Below, in pieces: positions 15,980-24,223 of a stretch of DNA of 25,004 bases. Source of the stretch: Beijerinckiaceae bacterium (GTDB lineage: Bacteria > Pseudomonadota > Alphaproteobacteria > Rhizobiales > Beijerinckiaceae). The position numbers and the translations under genes were made by a program. Where the stretch lies: positions 1 to 25,004 of the forward strand of contig JAKONB010000209.1 in assembly GCA_022702195.1 (NCBI GenBank). The letters are read 5' to 3'. Positions within the stretch are counted from its first letter, which is position 1; the number at the start of each line of letters is the position of its first letter. The notes beneath the pieces were generated by a model that worked only from the letters and a program-made list of their open reading frames with translations, did not search any database and was not told the origin of the DNA.

Positions 15980-17164
15980 ATGACCCTCGCCCGACGCGAT
16001 CTCCTGACCGCCGGCCTCACCGGCGCCGCCGCCCTGTCGCTGCCCGCCGCCGCCGGGGCCGCCCCATCCAGGGAGGCCGAGGTGATCGGCGCCCAACGGG
16101 CGGGCGGGATGGACCTCGCCTTCACGGCCGACGCCCCCTCGACCCCGACGGGCCTCGCCATCTCGCGCGGCGGCCGCGCCTTCGTGATGATGCCGCGCTT
16201 CGACGCGAAGGTGCCCTACACCCTCGGAGAGGTGCTAGCGGGCGGGGCGGTGAAGCCCTATCCGGACCTCCCCGCCAACCAGCCCGATCCGAACGCCCCG
16301 CAGGCGCATCTCTTCCACGTCCCCAACGGGGTGTTCGACCGGGATGACACGCTCTGGATCCTGGATGCCGGCCTCGCCGAGGGCTCGGGGCCGCCGACGC
16401 CGGGGGCGGCCAAGCTGGTGCAGTTCGACCTGGCGACCAACCGCGTCCGCAAGGTGGTGCCGCTGGAGGCCGGGATCGTCCCGACCTCGTCGCTCAACGA
16501 CCTGCGCATCGACATCCGCGACGGCACCGCCCGCGCCTACATCACCGACCAGGGCCAGGACGGGGAGGGGGCGATCCTGGCCGTGGACCTCGCCACCGGC
16601 CGGGTGGTGCGGCGTCTGGCCGGCCATATCAGCACCCAGTCGCAGAAGGGCATCCTGAAGGTCGTGGAGGACCGCGCCGTGATGCAGCGCAAGGGCGCCG
16701 GCCAGCCGCCCCGCCCGGTCCAGGGCGGCGCCAACGGCATCGCGCTCAGCCCGGACGGGGCGCGCCTCTACTATGCGCCGCTGATCGGCCGCCGCCTCTA
16801 CGCGGTGGACACCAAGAGCCTGCTCGACCCGGAAGCCACCGACGCTATGGTGGCGGCGGGCGTCGAGGATCTCGGCGAGAAAGGCATGACCGGCGGCCTC
16901 ACCACCGATTCCAAGGACCGGGTCTACCTCGCCCTGCAGGAATTCAACGCGGTGGGCCGCCGCAACCCCGACGGCAGCGTCGAGATCATCGCCTCCGACC
17001 CGCGCCTGATCTGGGCCGATACGTTCTGGATCACCCCGGACCGCTGGCTCCACATCTCGGCGGCCCAGGTCAACCGGCGGCCCGAATTCAACGACGGGGA
17101 GGACCGCCAGAAGCCGCCCTACGCCATCCTCAAGATCCGCATCGACGCCGATCCGGTGGTGTGA
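15980..17164 (+). CDS. Exported royal-jelly/yellow-family beta-propeller protein (2)
   Basis: 394 residues. A Tat-like signal LARRDLLTAGLTGAAAL leads to cleavage near AGA (about 27). The blades correspond one by one to those of the gene at 13449: LAISRGGRAFVMMPRF, GVFDRDDTLWILDAG, SSLNDLRIDI...AYITDQG, ANGIALSPDGARLYYAP and LIWADTFWITPDRWLHIS. It is therefore a paralogue, with clear divergence. It lies 31 bp after the SMP-30 gene and is probably co-transcribed with it. Function unknown; a ligand-binding or enzymatic periplasmic propeller. The start is fixed by the signal peptide. Confidence 0.88.
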   Translation: MTLARRDLLTAGLTGAAALSLPAAAGAAPSREAEVIGAQRAGGMDLAFTADAPSTPTGLAISRGGRAFVMMPRFDAKVPYTLGEVLAGGAVKPYPDLPANQPDPNAPQAHLFHVPNGVFDRDDTLWILDAGLAEGSGPPTPGAAKLVQFDLATNRVRKVVPLEAGIVPTSSLNDLRIDIRDGTARAYITDQGQDGEGAILAVDLATGRVVRRLAGHISTQSQKGILKVVEDRAVMQRKGAGQPPRPVQGGANGIALSPDGARLYYAPLIGRRLYAVDTKSLLDPEATDAMVAAGVEDLGEKGMTGGLTTDSKDRVYLALQEFNAVGRRNPDGSVEIIASDPRLIWADTFWITPDRWLHISAAQVNRRPEFNDGEDRQKPPYAILKIRIDADPVV

Positions 17165-17186
17165 GACCGCCTTCGCCCGACCGTTT

Positions 17187-17218
17187 CGGCCGCGCCCCTC
17201 ATGTCGGGGCGCCGGCCG
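17187..17218. terminator. GC-rich hairpin between convergent genes
   Basis: CGGCC + GCGCCCC (17187-17198) pairs with GGGGCGC + GGCCG (17206-17212, 17214-17218) with one bulged C and a 7-nt loop. It lies between the propeller operon and the convergent sigma gene and could terminate both. Confidence 0.5.
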
Positions 17219-17261
17219 AGCGAGCCCGGCCCCGGGACGGACGGCGCGCTTTCGCTCGTCC

Positions 17262-18008
17262 TCATGCGTCCTTGGGCATCGCCGACTGGATCAGCCGGTC
17301 CGAGCTGAGATCCTCCTCGTCGTAGCCCAGCAGCTCGGCCAGACGCCCGCGGGCGCGGCTGACCCGGCTCTTCACGGTGCCGACCTTGCAGCCCATGATC
17401 GCGGCGGCCTCCTCGTAGGAGACGCCCTCGGCGCCCACCAGCACCAGGGCCTCGCGCTGGTCCGGCGGCAGCTTGGCCAGCGCCGTCTGGAGGTCTTCCA
17501 CGTCGAGCCGGTCGCCCTGGTGCGGGGCGGTGGCGAGGCGGGCGGCGTAGGACCCGTCCTGGTCCTCGACCTCGCGGACGCGCTTGCGGTGGTCCGAGTA
17601 GAAGATGTTGCGCAGGATCGTGAAGAGCCAGGCGTTGAGGTTGGTGCCCGGCTGGAAGCGGGCGCGGTGCTGCCAGCCCTTCAGCAGCGTGTCCTGCACG
17701 AGGTCGTCCGAGCGCGCCGGGTTGCTGGTGAGCGAGAGGGCGAAGGCGCGCAGGGACGGCACGGCGGCCAGGAGGCCGTTGCGGAATTCCGGCTCCACCG
17801 CCTCGCCGCGGGCGCGCAGGGCCGCCTCGAGCTGCTCGATGAGCTCGGCGAACCGGGTCGGCTGCTCGTCGGTGGGCAGGCGGTCGTAGACCGTGCGCAG
17901 GTGCTCGCCCAGATGGGTGCGGATGCTGGAGGACAGGTTCGGACGGGAATCCGCCTCGGTGGCGTGGGGGTCGGCGGGTCGGACGGTGTCGATCGCGTCG
18001 CGGGTCAT
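17262..18008 (-). CDS. EcfG-type ECF sigma factor with a NepR-like N-terminal segment
   Basis: 248 residues. Residues about 76-145 are region 2 (VPSLRAFALSLTSNPARSDD, LVQDTLLKGWQHRARFQPGT, NAWLFTILRNIFYSDHRKR) and 174-230 region 4 (LPPDQREALVLVGAEGVSYE, EAAAIMGCKVGTVKSRVSRA). These are the hallmarks of EcfG (ECF15), the general-stress sigma factor of Alphaproteobacteria. The preceding residues 28-60 read like NepR, the anti-sigma partner: LGEHLRTVYDRLPTDEQPTR and FAELIEQL align without gaps to the NepR core (G-LR--YD----P-RF--L---L). This may be a natural anti-sigma/sigma fusion. ATG 18008 includes the segment; a further in-frame ATG at 18116 adds only unlike residues. No EcfG-type promoter (GGAAC-N16/17-CGTT) is visible upstream. 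Confidence 0.9.
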   Translation of the reverse strand: MTRDAIDTVRPADPHATEADSRPNLSSSIRTHLGEHLRTVYDRLPTDEQPTRFAELIEQLEAALRARGEAVEPEFRNGLLAAVPSLRAFALSLTSNPARSDDLVQDTLLKGWQHRARFQPGTNLNAWLFTILRNIFYSDHRKRVREVEDQDGSYAARLATAPHQGDRLDVEDLQTALAKLPPDQREALVLVGAEGVSYEEAAAIMGCKVGTVKSRVSRARGRLAELLGYDEEDLSSDRLIQSAMPKDA

Positions 18009-18179
18009 GGCTCGTCGTGTTCTGGTCGATCGCGGGAGTGCAGGGTCCGGGCGGGGACCGAAGATCCGCGCGACGCCTGCCATGTCAGGGCGTTGTAGCG
18101 CATCCCGCCCGCCCACGCATCCCGGCCGAGGCGGATCGGCCCGGCGGGGGCGATCACATCAACAGCCGCCGGGCGCGGA

Positions 18180-18995
18180 TCAACATCCGCAGGGCGCGGG
18201 CACCCGCGCGGCGGGGCGCCCGTCCGGTTTCAGGATGCGCACCGCGCCGTCCCGCAGGGTGAGGACATGACCGCGCTCCACGTCGGTCCAGCGCTCGTCG
18301 CGGGTGAGCGCCTTGGTGGCGATCACCGACACCACGTCGTCGGCGCCGGTCTCCTGGGCGAAATCGACCCGCCAATCCTCGTCCACCAGGGTGGCGGTGC
18401 CGAAGGGGGCGCAGCGGGTGAGGTAGCACAGGCGCTTGCCGCAATGGGCGTAGAGGGTGCGGCTGTCCGACAGCAGCATGTTGAACACCCCGAGCCCATG
18501 CAGCGCGGCGCAGAGATCCGCCACCGCCCGGTCGAGGCGGGCCGGGCTCGGCAGGTCGGGCCAGCGCCGCTGCAACTGGTCGAGCATCCAGCAGAAGGCG
18601 TGCTCGCTGTCCGTGGAGCCCACTGGCTTGAACCAGGCCAGCGGCCACTTCTTCACGCCCTTGAGTTGGCCATTGTGCGCGACGGTCCAGCGCCGGCCCC
18701 ACAATTCCCGGCTGAACGGGTGGGTGTTCTCGAGGTTGACCCGGCCGCGATTGGCCTTGCGCACATGGGCGATGACGATCCGGCTCTTGATCGGGGTCCG
18801 GCGCAGCAGCCGGGCGAGTTCCGATTGCGCGCTCGGCTCCGGCTCGTGGAAGGCGCGCGCGCCCCGGCCCTCGTAGAAGCAGATGCCCCAGCCATCCGCA
18901 TGCGGCCCGGTCTCGCCGCCGCGTCGCGCCAGGGCGGCGAAGGAGAACCGGATGTCGGTGGGCACGTTCGCGCTCATGCCGAGCAATTCGCACAT
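18180..18995 (-). CDS. Class II glutamine amidotransferase family protein
   Basis: 271 residues starting MCELLGMSAN, which leaves Cys2 as the N-terminal nucleophile after Met removal. Family motifs are in order: GPHADGWGICFYEG (30-43), IAHVRKANRG (75-84), NTHPF (90-94), AHNGQLKG (106-113) and GSTDSEHAF (126-134). This is the YafJ/EgtC-like group, which releases ammonia from glutamine or cleaves gamma-glutamyl bonds; no synthase partner domain or ergothioneine gene is nearby, so the substrate is unknown. Position 2 Cys fixes the start at 18995. The gene lies upstream of the sigma gene on the same strand with a 171-bp gap, and is divergent from the ABC-type gene. Confidence 0.9.
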   Translation of the reverse strand: MCELLGMSANVPTDIRFSFAALARRGGETGPHADGWGICFYEGRGARAFHEPEPSAQSELARLLRRTPIKSRIVIAHVRKANRGRVNLENTHPFSRELWGRRWTVAHNGQLKGVKKWPLAWFKPVGSTDSEHAFCWMLDQLQRRWPDLPSPARLDRAVADLCAALHGLGVFNMLLSDSRTLYAHCGKRLCYLTRCAPFGTATLVDEDWRVDFAQETGADDVVSVIATKALTRDERWTDVERGHVLTLRDGAVRILKPDGRPAARVPAPCGC

Positions 18996-19254
18996 GGATT
19001 TTTGGGGACGGTTTCGCGCGGGAAGGACGGGGCGGGAGCGGCGGAGCTTAGGCGGTTTTTCCCCGGCGCGGGAGGGATTTCGTGCAAGGCAGGCCTTTTC
19101 GGAACGCGTGACGCCGCCGCACCCGACGGCGCGGCGCGGAACGGGCCGTCAAAGCCCGGCCCCCGCCGGCATGTGCCGCGCCGCGCTTTCACCCTCCCGA
19201 CCGATCCTCTAAGCCGGCCGTCCGGGTCCGATTCTCCGCGGCCCGCGGACAGGG

Positions 19255-21804
19255 ATGCCGATGGACCGCGACCCCATCGCCTTCACGTGGCGCATCGCGT
19301 GGCGCGAACACGCCGCCGCCGTGGCGCTGGCCCTCGGGCTCGGCGGCCCCCTCGCCCTGCTGGCTTTGCTGTGCCTGCGCGATCTCGTCGGCGTTCTGGT
19401 GCATCCCGGACAGGCGGGGGCGTTCCTGCGGATCGCCGTGGCGCTGCCGTGGCGCGGGGCCGCCGAGGGGCCGCTGGTGCTGGCGCCCGGCTGGCCGCTC
19501 TCCGCCGAGATCCTGGTGCGCGACGCCTTCCTGGGGCTGGCGGTCGCCTCGCTCGCCTCGGCCGCCCTCGGCTGGGGCGTGGCGCGCCTGTGCTTCTTCG
19601 CCCAGAGCCGCACGGTGGGGCACCTCAACGCCCGCATCACCGAGGCGATCCTGCGCGCGCCGCCCAGCGCCCGGGACGAGGCGCGCACGCTCCCCCAGAC
19701 CCTGGGCGAGATGCTCGGGCGGCTCGACACCCTGTTCGGCCTCGCCCTGGTGGTGCCGGCCCTGGCCCTGGGCAGCGCCGGGCTGGCCCTGGGGCTGGCG
19801 GCGCTCGCCGCCCCGCGCCTGGTGCCCACCGTGGCCGCCGGCCTGCTCGCCGCCGGCCTCGCCCGTGCCCTGATTCTGCGGCGGACCCAGCGCCGCGCCG
19901 CCCTGCGCGGCCGGGTGAGCGCCACCGTCGAGCGGGCGATGACCGATCTCATCCGCCGCATGCCGGCGGTGCGCGCCCACGGCGCCGCCGCCTTCGAGCG
20001 CGCCCGCCTCACCGCCAAGGCCAAGGCCGCCCGCGACGCGCTGGAGGCCTCGGAATCGGCGCTGGCCTATGCGCGGGCGCCCTCGCTGGCCCTCGGCATC
20101 CTCCTGCCCGCCATCGTGCTGGCGGTGGCCCTGTGGCGTGGCCCGCACGGGGATGCGGAAGCCGTGTCCCCCGGCGCCCTGCTGGCGGCGGGCGGCGCCT
20201 TCGCGCTGGCGGTGCTGGCGCTCGCCGTCACCCTGCGGCTCGCGCGCATCCACGCGGAGGTGAGCCCGTCCTTCCGCGCCATCGCCCTGGCCCTGCCGAC
20301 CCTGGAGGGCCGCAGCCCGGCGCCGCCGAGCCATCTGGCGGCCTTCCCGGAGGCCGGCGACCTCGTGGCCCGCGAGGCTGGCGCCTACGATCCGGCCACC
20401 GGCGAGCGCCTCGCCGCCGTGGACGCGGTGCTGCCGATGCCGGGCCACGTGGCGATCCTGGGCGAGCGCGGCAGCGGCGCCCGGGCGCTCGCCGCCCTGC
20501 TCGCCGGCCAGATCGAGCCCACCGCCGGCTCCGTCACCTATGCGGGCACCGCCCTGCGGGGCTTCGCCGCCGAGGAGCGCGCCCGCCGCATCGCCTTCGC
20601 GGGCGCCGAGGCGATCCTCATCGAGGGGACGCTGCGCCAGAACATCCTCTATGGCGCCGCCGCCGCACCGGACGCGGCGGAGCTCGTCGCGCTCCTGTCG
20701 CTCACCGGGCTCGACGCCTTCGTGTATGCCCGCGGCCTGGAAGGCACCGTGGACCCGGCGGCCGAGCCCGAGGTCGCCCGCGCGGTGGTGGCGGCGCGGC
20801 AGGCGGTGCGCGCGGCGCTCGCCGCCGACAAGGCCGGTCGCCTCGTGGAGCCGTTCGATCCGGCCCGCTACAACCACCAGGCCACGGTGGGGGAGAACAT
20901 CCTGTTCGGCGAGCCGGTGGGGCCGGCCTTCGCCCCCGAGCACATCGCCGCCCATCCGTATCTCCGCGCGGTGCTGGAGGCCGAGGACCTCACCCGGCCG
21001 CTGGCCGAGATCGGCCTCCAGGTGGCCCGCAGCCTGGTGGAGATCTTCGCCGACCTGCCGGACGACCATTCGCTGTTCGAGACCTTCTCGCTGTTCCCGG
21101 CGGCCGAGCGCGGCTTCTTCGAGGACCTGATCGGCCGCCAGCCCGAGGCGAAGGGCTGGCGGCGCGGGGCCGCGGGCCAGCGCGACCGCAAGCGGCTGAT
21201 CGGACTGGCCCTGCGCTACAGCGAGACCCGCCACCGCTTCGGCCTCGTCGACCCGGCCTTCGAGGAGCGGCTGGTGGCCGCGCGGCGCTCCTTCGCCCGG
21301 ATGCTGCCGCCCTCGCTGCGCGCCAGCGTCGAGTTCTACGATCCGACCACCCTCACGGCCGCCGCGAGTCTCGAGGAGAACATCCTGTTCGGCCGCATCA
21401 ACGGCGAGGAGGCCGGGGCGGAGGCGCGGGTGCGGGCGCTGGTGCGCCGGGTGCTGGCCGACGAGGGGCTGGAGCCCACCGTCTACCGCCTCGGGCTGGA
21501 GAGCCGGGTGGAGCCGGGGCTCGGCGGCGGCGGCGCGAGCCTGGGCGAGAACGCCATCGGCGCGCGCGAGCGGATCGGCATCGATCTGGCCCGCTGCCTG
21601 GTGCGCCGGCCCGACATCGCGGTGGTGGCCATCGCCCTCGAGGACGCCAAGCCCGACCAGATCCGCCCGCGCCTCGCGGCCCTGCGCGCCGCCCGCGCCG
21701 GACGCGGCCTCATCGTCTGCCTCCCCGACGCGGCCCTGCTCAGCGCCGAGGCCCCGTTCGACGCGGTCTTGCAGGTGGAGCGCAACACCGTGGCGGCGGC
21801 GTAG
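19255..21804 (+). CDS. Degenerate ABC-transporter-like membrane protein with repeated NIL[FY]G modules
   Basis: 849 residues. The first 350 hold about five to six hydrophobic segments (for example 22-40, 92-110, 161-205, 276-295, 305-328), an exporter-like membrane domain. A nucleotide-binding-like part follows, but its Walker A is GERGSGAR (403-410), lacking the invariant Lys and Ser/Thr of GxxGxGK[ST]. The signature region reads SLGENAIGARERIGIDLARC without LSGGQ, and Walker B ends ALED. The post-Q-loop motif occurs three times: TLRQNILYG (459-467), ATVGENILFG (543-552) and ASLEENILFG (704-713), each followed by alpha-rich sequence. ATP hydrolysis therefore looks unlikely. Similar multi-module ABC proteins exist in proteobacteria; transported substrate unknown. 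The start is ATG 19255 or 19261. Confidence 0.85.
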   Translation: MPMDRDPIAFTWRIAWREHAAAVALALGLGGPLALLALLCLRDLVGVLVHPGQAGAFLRIAVALPWRGAAEGPLVLAPGWPLSAEILVRDAFLGLAVASLASAALGWGVARLCFFAQSRTVGHLNARITEAILRAPPSARDEARTLPQTLGEMLGRLDTLFGLALVVPALALGSAGLALGLAALAAPRLVPTVAAGLLAAGLARALILRRTQRRAALRGRVSATVERAMTDLIRRMPAVRAHGAAAFERARLTAKAKAARDALEASESALAYARAPSLALGILLPAIVLAVALWRGPHGDAEAVSPGALLAAGGAFALAVLALAVTLRLARIHAEVSPSFRAIALALPTLEGRSPAPPSHLAAFPEAGDLVAREAGAYDPATGERLAAVDAVLPMPGHVAILGERGSGARALAALLAGQIEPTAGSVTYAGTALRGFAAEERARRIAFAGAEAILIEGTLRQNILYGAAAAPDAAELVALLSLTGLDAFVYARGLEGTVDPAAEPEVARAVVAARQAVRAALAADKAGRLVEPFDPARYNHQATVGENILFGEPVGPAFAPEHIAAHPYLRAVLEAEDLTRPLAEIGLQVARSLVEIFADLPDDHSLFETFSLFPAAERGFFEDLIGRQPEAKGWRRGAAGQRDRKRLIGLALRYSETRHRFGLVDPAFEERLVAARRSFARMLPPSLRASVEFYDPTTLTAAASLEENILFGRINGEEAGAEARVRALVRRVLADEGLEPTVYRLGLESRVEPGLGGGGASLGENAIGARERIGIDLARCLVRRPDIAVVAIALEDAKPDQIRPRLAALRAARAGRGLIVCLPDAALLSAEAPFDAVLQVERNTVAAA

Positions 21805-21840
21805 AGGGCGCCCTCGTCGGTGTCGTGTTTCGCGTGTGCA

Positions 21841-21878
21841 ACCGAAGGTGGGTCGTTCTGCGACGACCCGCCTTCGGT
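21841..21878 (+). terminator. Long near-perfect hairpin after the ABC-like gene
   Basis: A 16-bp stem (21841-21856 with 21863-21878) has one G-T mismatch and a 6-nt loop tctgcg, 36 bp after the stop codon. It is the strongest simple hairpin I saw in the window. A T-run is lacking. Most likely a terminator isolating the ABC-like gene from the diguanylate cyclase. Confidence 0.6.
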
Positions 21879-22055
21879 GATCGCTGGCCGAGAGCGGGCT
21901 TCCGTCCGGAGAGTCTGACTCGGACGTATCGCTCATCTGTCGGATTGTTTCGGTCGAGGCTACGAATTGGTAACGCCGCAATCGAACCAACCGTTTATCC
22001 GACGGCCTTACTGTGCGAGCTCGCGATCATCGCTGCACCCGGACAAAATTTTTCG

Positions 22056-23177
22056 ATGTACCCTGCGCCTCAAGACCGCGTCCTGCGATGGATCGCCGAG
22101 ATCGGCTCCGACCTCCCCGACCCGGTTCAGCGGCGTCTGCGCTCCAGCTTCTTCACGTCGCGCGCTCCGCTCGTGGCGGGATCCGTCAACACGATCGCGG
22201 TGGCCTCCGTCGCCTACCTTCGCTCCGGTCATCCCGTCTTCGCGGCCATCGCTCTCGCCGACCTGCTCCTGCTCGGGCTGCGCATGTCCCTTTTGCGGCG
22301 CGTGTACGCGCCATCCGGCCCGATCTTCGCGACGGGCCTGCTCTGGGCCTGTTTGCAGGCCGTGACGATCGCCTTCGTCGTCGCGTCGGCGGACGTGGCG
22401 ATGTCGATCGTCGCGCTCGCCTCGGGGCTCGCGGCGGTGGGCGGAATCATCGGCCGGAACTTCGCGGCGCCGCGCTATGCCATGACGCAGATCCTGTTCA
22501 TCGACCTCAGCTACAAGACCGTCTTCTCGATCGCGCATCCGGAGTTCCTTCCGCTCATCCTGATCCAGACGGTCGCCTTCGTCCTCATGAACCGGAGCAT
22601 CCTGAATCAGCACCGGACGGCGGCCATCCAGGCGATCCTCGGCGAGCGGGAGAGCCGGCGCCAATCGATCACCGATCCGCTGACGGGGCTGGTCAATCGC
22701 CGGGGCCTGGAGGAGGCCTTCGACGGGTCACGGATGGCGGCCCAGGACCGGACCCTGTTCTATCTCGACCTCGATGGCTTCAAGCAGGTCAACGACCGTC
22801 TCGGTCACGGGGCCGGCGACCTGCTGCTCCGCGAGGTCGGGCGACGCCTGCGCGAGAAGCTTGGGCCGAACGAGACGGTCTGCCGCCTCGGGGGCGACGA
22901 ATTCCTCCTGCTCACCGGCCAACGCGATCCGCAGGACGCGTACCGGCTCGGCACGCGGATCATCGCGGCGATCGCCGCGCCCTATCACATCCAAGAGGGC
23001 GTGTGTGCGAGGGTCGGCGTGAGTGTCGGCATCGCCCGGGAGGAGCCGGGGGAGGCCCTCGGTCTCGCGGAGATCATGCTGCGGGCCGACCAGGCCCTCT
23101 ATGCGGCCAAGACCTCGGGCAAGGGACAGTGCATCCTGTACGGGACCGCCGGTTCGGCCCTGGGCTATGCCGCCTGA
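22056..23177 (+). CDS. Membrane diguanylate cyclase (GGDEF)
   Basis: 373 residues. The N-terminal half has about six membrane helices (around 37-54, 61-80, 88-110, 114-133, 142-159, 164-178) forming a MASE-like sensor I cannot name. After a short helical linker, the GGDEF domain begins with DPLTGLVNRRG (207-217), has LDLDGFKQVNDRLGHGAGD (237-255) and an intact active site RLGGDEF (277-283). Substrate and metal residues look complete, so it should make c-di-GMP. The product-inhibition I-site RxxD is absent: the corresponding residues are GPNE. ATG 22056 is chosen for lack of a better one; its SD is weak and the frame is open upstream. The leader 21879-22055 is relatively AT-rich and probably holds the promoter. 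Confidence 0.9.
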   Translation: MYPAPQDRVLRWIAEIGSDLPDPVQRRLRSSFFTSRAPLVAGSVNTIAVASVAYLRSGHPVFAAIALADLLLLGLRMSLLRRVYAPSGPIFATGLLWACLQAVTIAFVVASADVAMSIVALASGLAAVGGIIGRNFAAPRYAMTQILFIDLSYKTVFSIAHPEFLPLILIQTVAFVLMNRSILNQHRTAAIQAILGERESRRQSITDPLTGLVNRRGLEEAFDGSRMAAQDRTLFYLDLDGFKQVNDRLGHGAGDLLLREVGRRLREKLGPNETVCRLGGDEFLLLTGQRDPQDAYRLGTRIIAAIAAPYHIQEGVCARVGVSVGIAREEPGEALGLAEIMLRADQALYAAKTSGKGQCILYGTAGSALGYAA

Positions 23178-23306
23178 AGCGCGCGAGCGGCGGGGCGCGA
23201 CGTCGGTTCCGCGCGCTCCCGATCCGGGTCGACGCCGACTCTGACGGAGCCACCGCTTTCCGGTAGACTTCCGCCGTCGCCACGGGGGCGATGGGTTGGA
23301 GGCGCG

Positions 23307-23786
23307 ATGCGACGCCTGCTGAAGTTCCTCCACACGATGGGGGCGGCCGGATTGATGGGGGCGATGGCGGCCTTGCTCGCCATGCTGAGCACCGCCCCGC
23401 CGCCGAGCGCGCTGGCGGCCTACACGGCGACGAGCGGCGCCATGAGTGCGGTGGCCACCTGGATCGCCCTCCCGAGCCTCGCCCTCACGCTGCTGTCCGG
23501 CCTGCTGGCGATGGCCCTGAACCGGGCCTACCTCAATGCCGGGTGGGCTTGGGCGAAGCTCGCCACCGGGGTGCTGATGTTCGAAGGGGTCCTCGTCTCC
23601 GTGGAGGGTCCGATGCGCCAGGAGGCGGAGCAGAGCGCCGGGGCGCTGGCCGGCCGGGTCGATCCCGCCACGCTCGCGGCCTCGCTCGGGCCGATGCGCG
23701 GCACGCTCTGGGTCCTGCTCGCGGTGGCGACGGCCAACGTCGTCCTCGGCATCTGGCGGCCGCGGCTCCTGCGGATTCCCAAATAG
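23307..23786 (+). CDS. Small integral membrane protein, unknown function
   Basis: 159 residues with four likely membrane helices (about 9-29, 46-68, 77-96, 131-148). The N-terminus MRRLLKFLHTMGAAGLMGAM resembles DUF2269-type membrane proteins (a His and Gly-rich first helix), but I am not certain of the family. GGAGG ends 4 nt before ATG 23307, giving good support for the start. It follows the diguanylate cyclase by 129 bp on the same strand and could be co-transcribed or independent. No catalytic motif is evident. Confidence 0.78.
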   Translation: MRRLLKFLHTMGAAGLMGAMAALLAMLSTAPPPSALAAYTATSGAMSAVATWIALPSLALTLLSGLLAMALNRAYLNAGWAWAKLATGVLMFEGVLVSVEGPMRQEAEQSAGALAGRVDPATLAASLGPMRGTLWVLLAVATANVVLGIWRPRLLRIPK

Positions 23787-23804
23787 GCGGCCCGCGCCCG
23801 GTCC

Positions 23805-24107
23805 GTGATCCCGGCGGGGAGGATGGTCTCCCGACGGTCCGCGTATCGGGGAGGGCGACGAGCGAGGCGCGGCCTCGCGCGCGCCGCGCCGCGCCGGAGC
23901 GGGACGCGGACGATCGCCCTCGCCGGGGTGGTGCTCGGCGACACGATCCCGCCCCTGGCCGATCTCTTCCTCGCCGGGAGCATGATCGCCAAGTCCACCG
24001 GGATCGCCAAGCCCACCGGGCCGGGCCTGACGAAATGGCTCCTGACCCGCTTCCGCGACACCGATCGGCCCTTCATCCCGGTCGCGCCGGCCGCGAAGCC
24101 CAGTTGA
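23805..24107 (+). CDS. Possible small hypothetical protein
   Basis: A 100-residue frame starting at GTG 23805 (or ATG 23823). The first 35 residues are Arg-rich and look non-natural. The rest (IALAGVVLGDTIPPLADLFL, then KPTGPGLTKWLLTRF and DTDRPFIPVAPAAKPS) is better composed, and may be a truncated or remnant protein. It contains two tandem IAKxTG units from an 18-nt duplication. I recognise no family. Opposite-strand frames look worse. Otherwise the region 23787-24223 holds nothing I can name. Confidence 0.3.
   Translation: MIPAGRMVSRRSAYRGGRRARRGLARAAPRRSGTRTIALAGVVLGDTIPPLADLFLAGSMIAKSTGIAKPTGPGLTKWLLTRFRDTDRPFIPVAPAAKPS
23985..24020 (+). repeat. 18-nt direct tandem duplication
   Basis: Bases 23985-24002 and 24003-24020 are identical except for one T/C difference; in frame they encode IAKSTG and IAKPTG. 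Confidence 0.8.
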
Positions 24108-24223
24108 GAACGGTGTTCGCCCGATCGCGTTCGGAGCTTCGGGCGCGGCCCGAAGCCCACGGCACCCCGGCACGTCTCCGGCGCGCTCCTTCGGGGCCGG
24201 GCTCGCGTGGCGAGCGCCCGGGA

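Noticed and set aside
19189..21990. Long minus-strand frame (933 codons) opposite the ABC-like gene
   Set aside because: Translation is low-complexity, rich in Gln, Gly, Arg and Ala, with no motif; it is the mirror of a GC-rich gene.
18267..23177. A single plus-strand frame open for 1636 codons
   Set aside because: It runs antisense to the amidotransferase, out of frame through the ABC-like gene, and only its last 373 codons (22056-23177) are a recognisable protein. The long openness is a product of high GC, as the Arg/Pro/Gly-rich translation shows.
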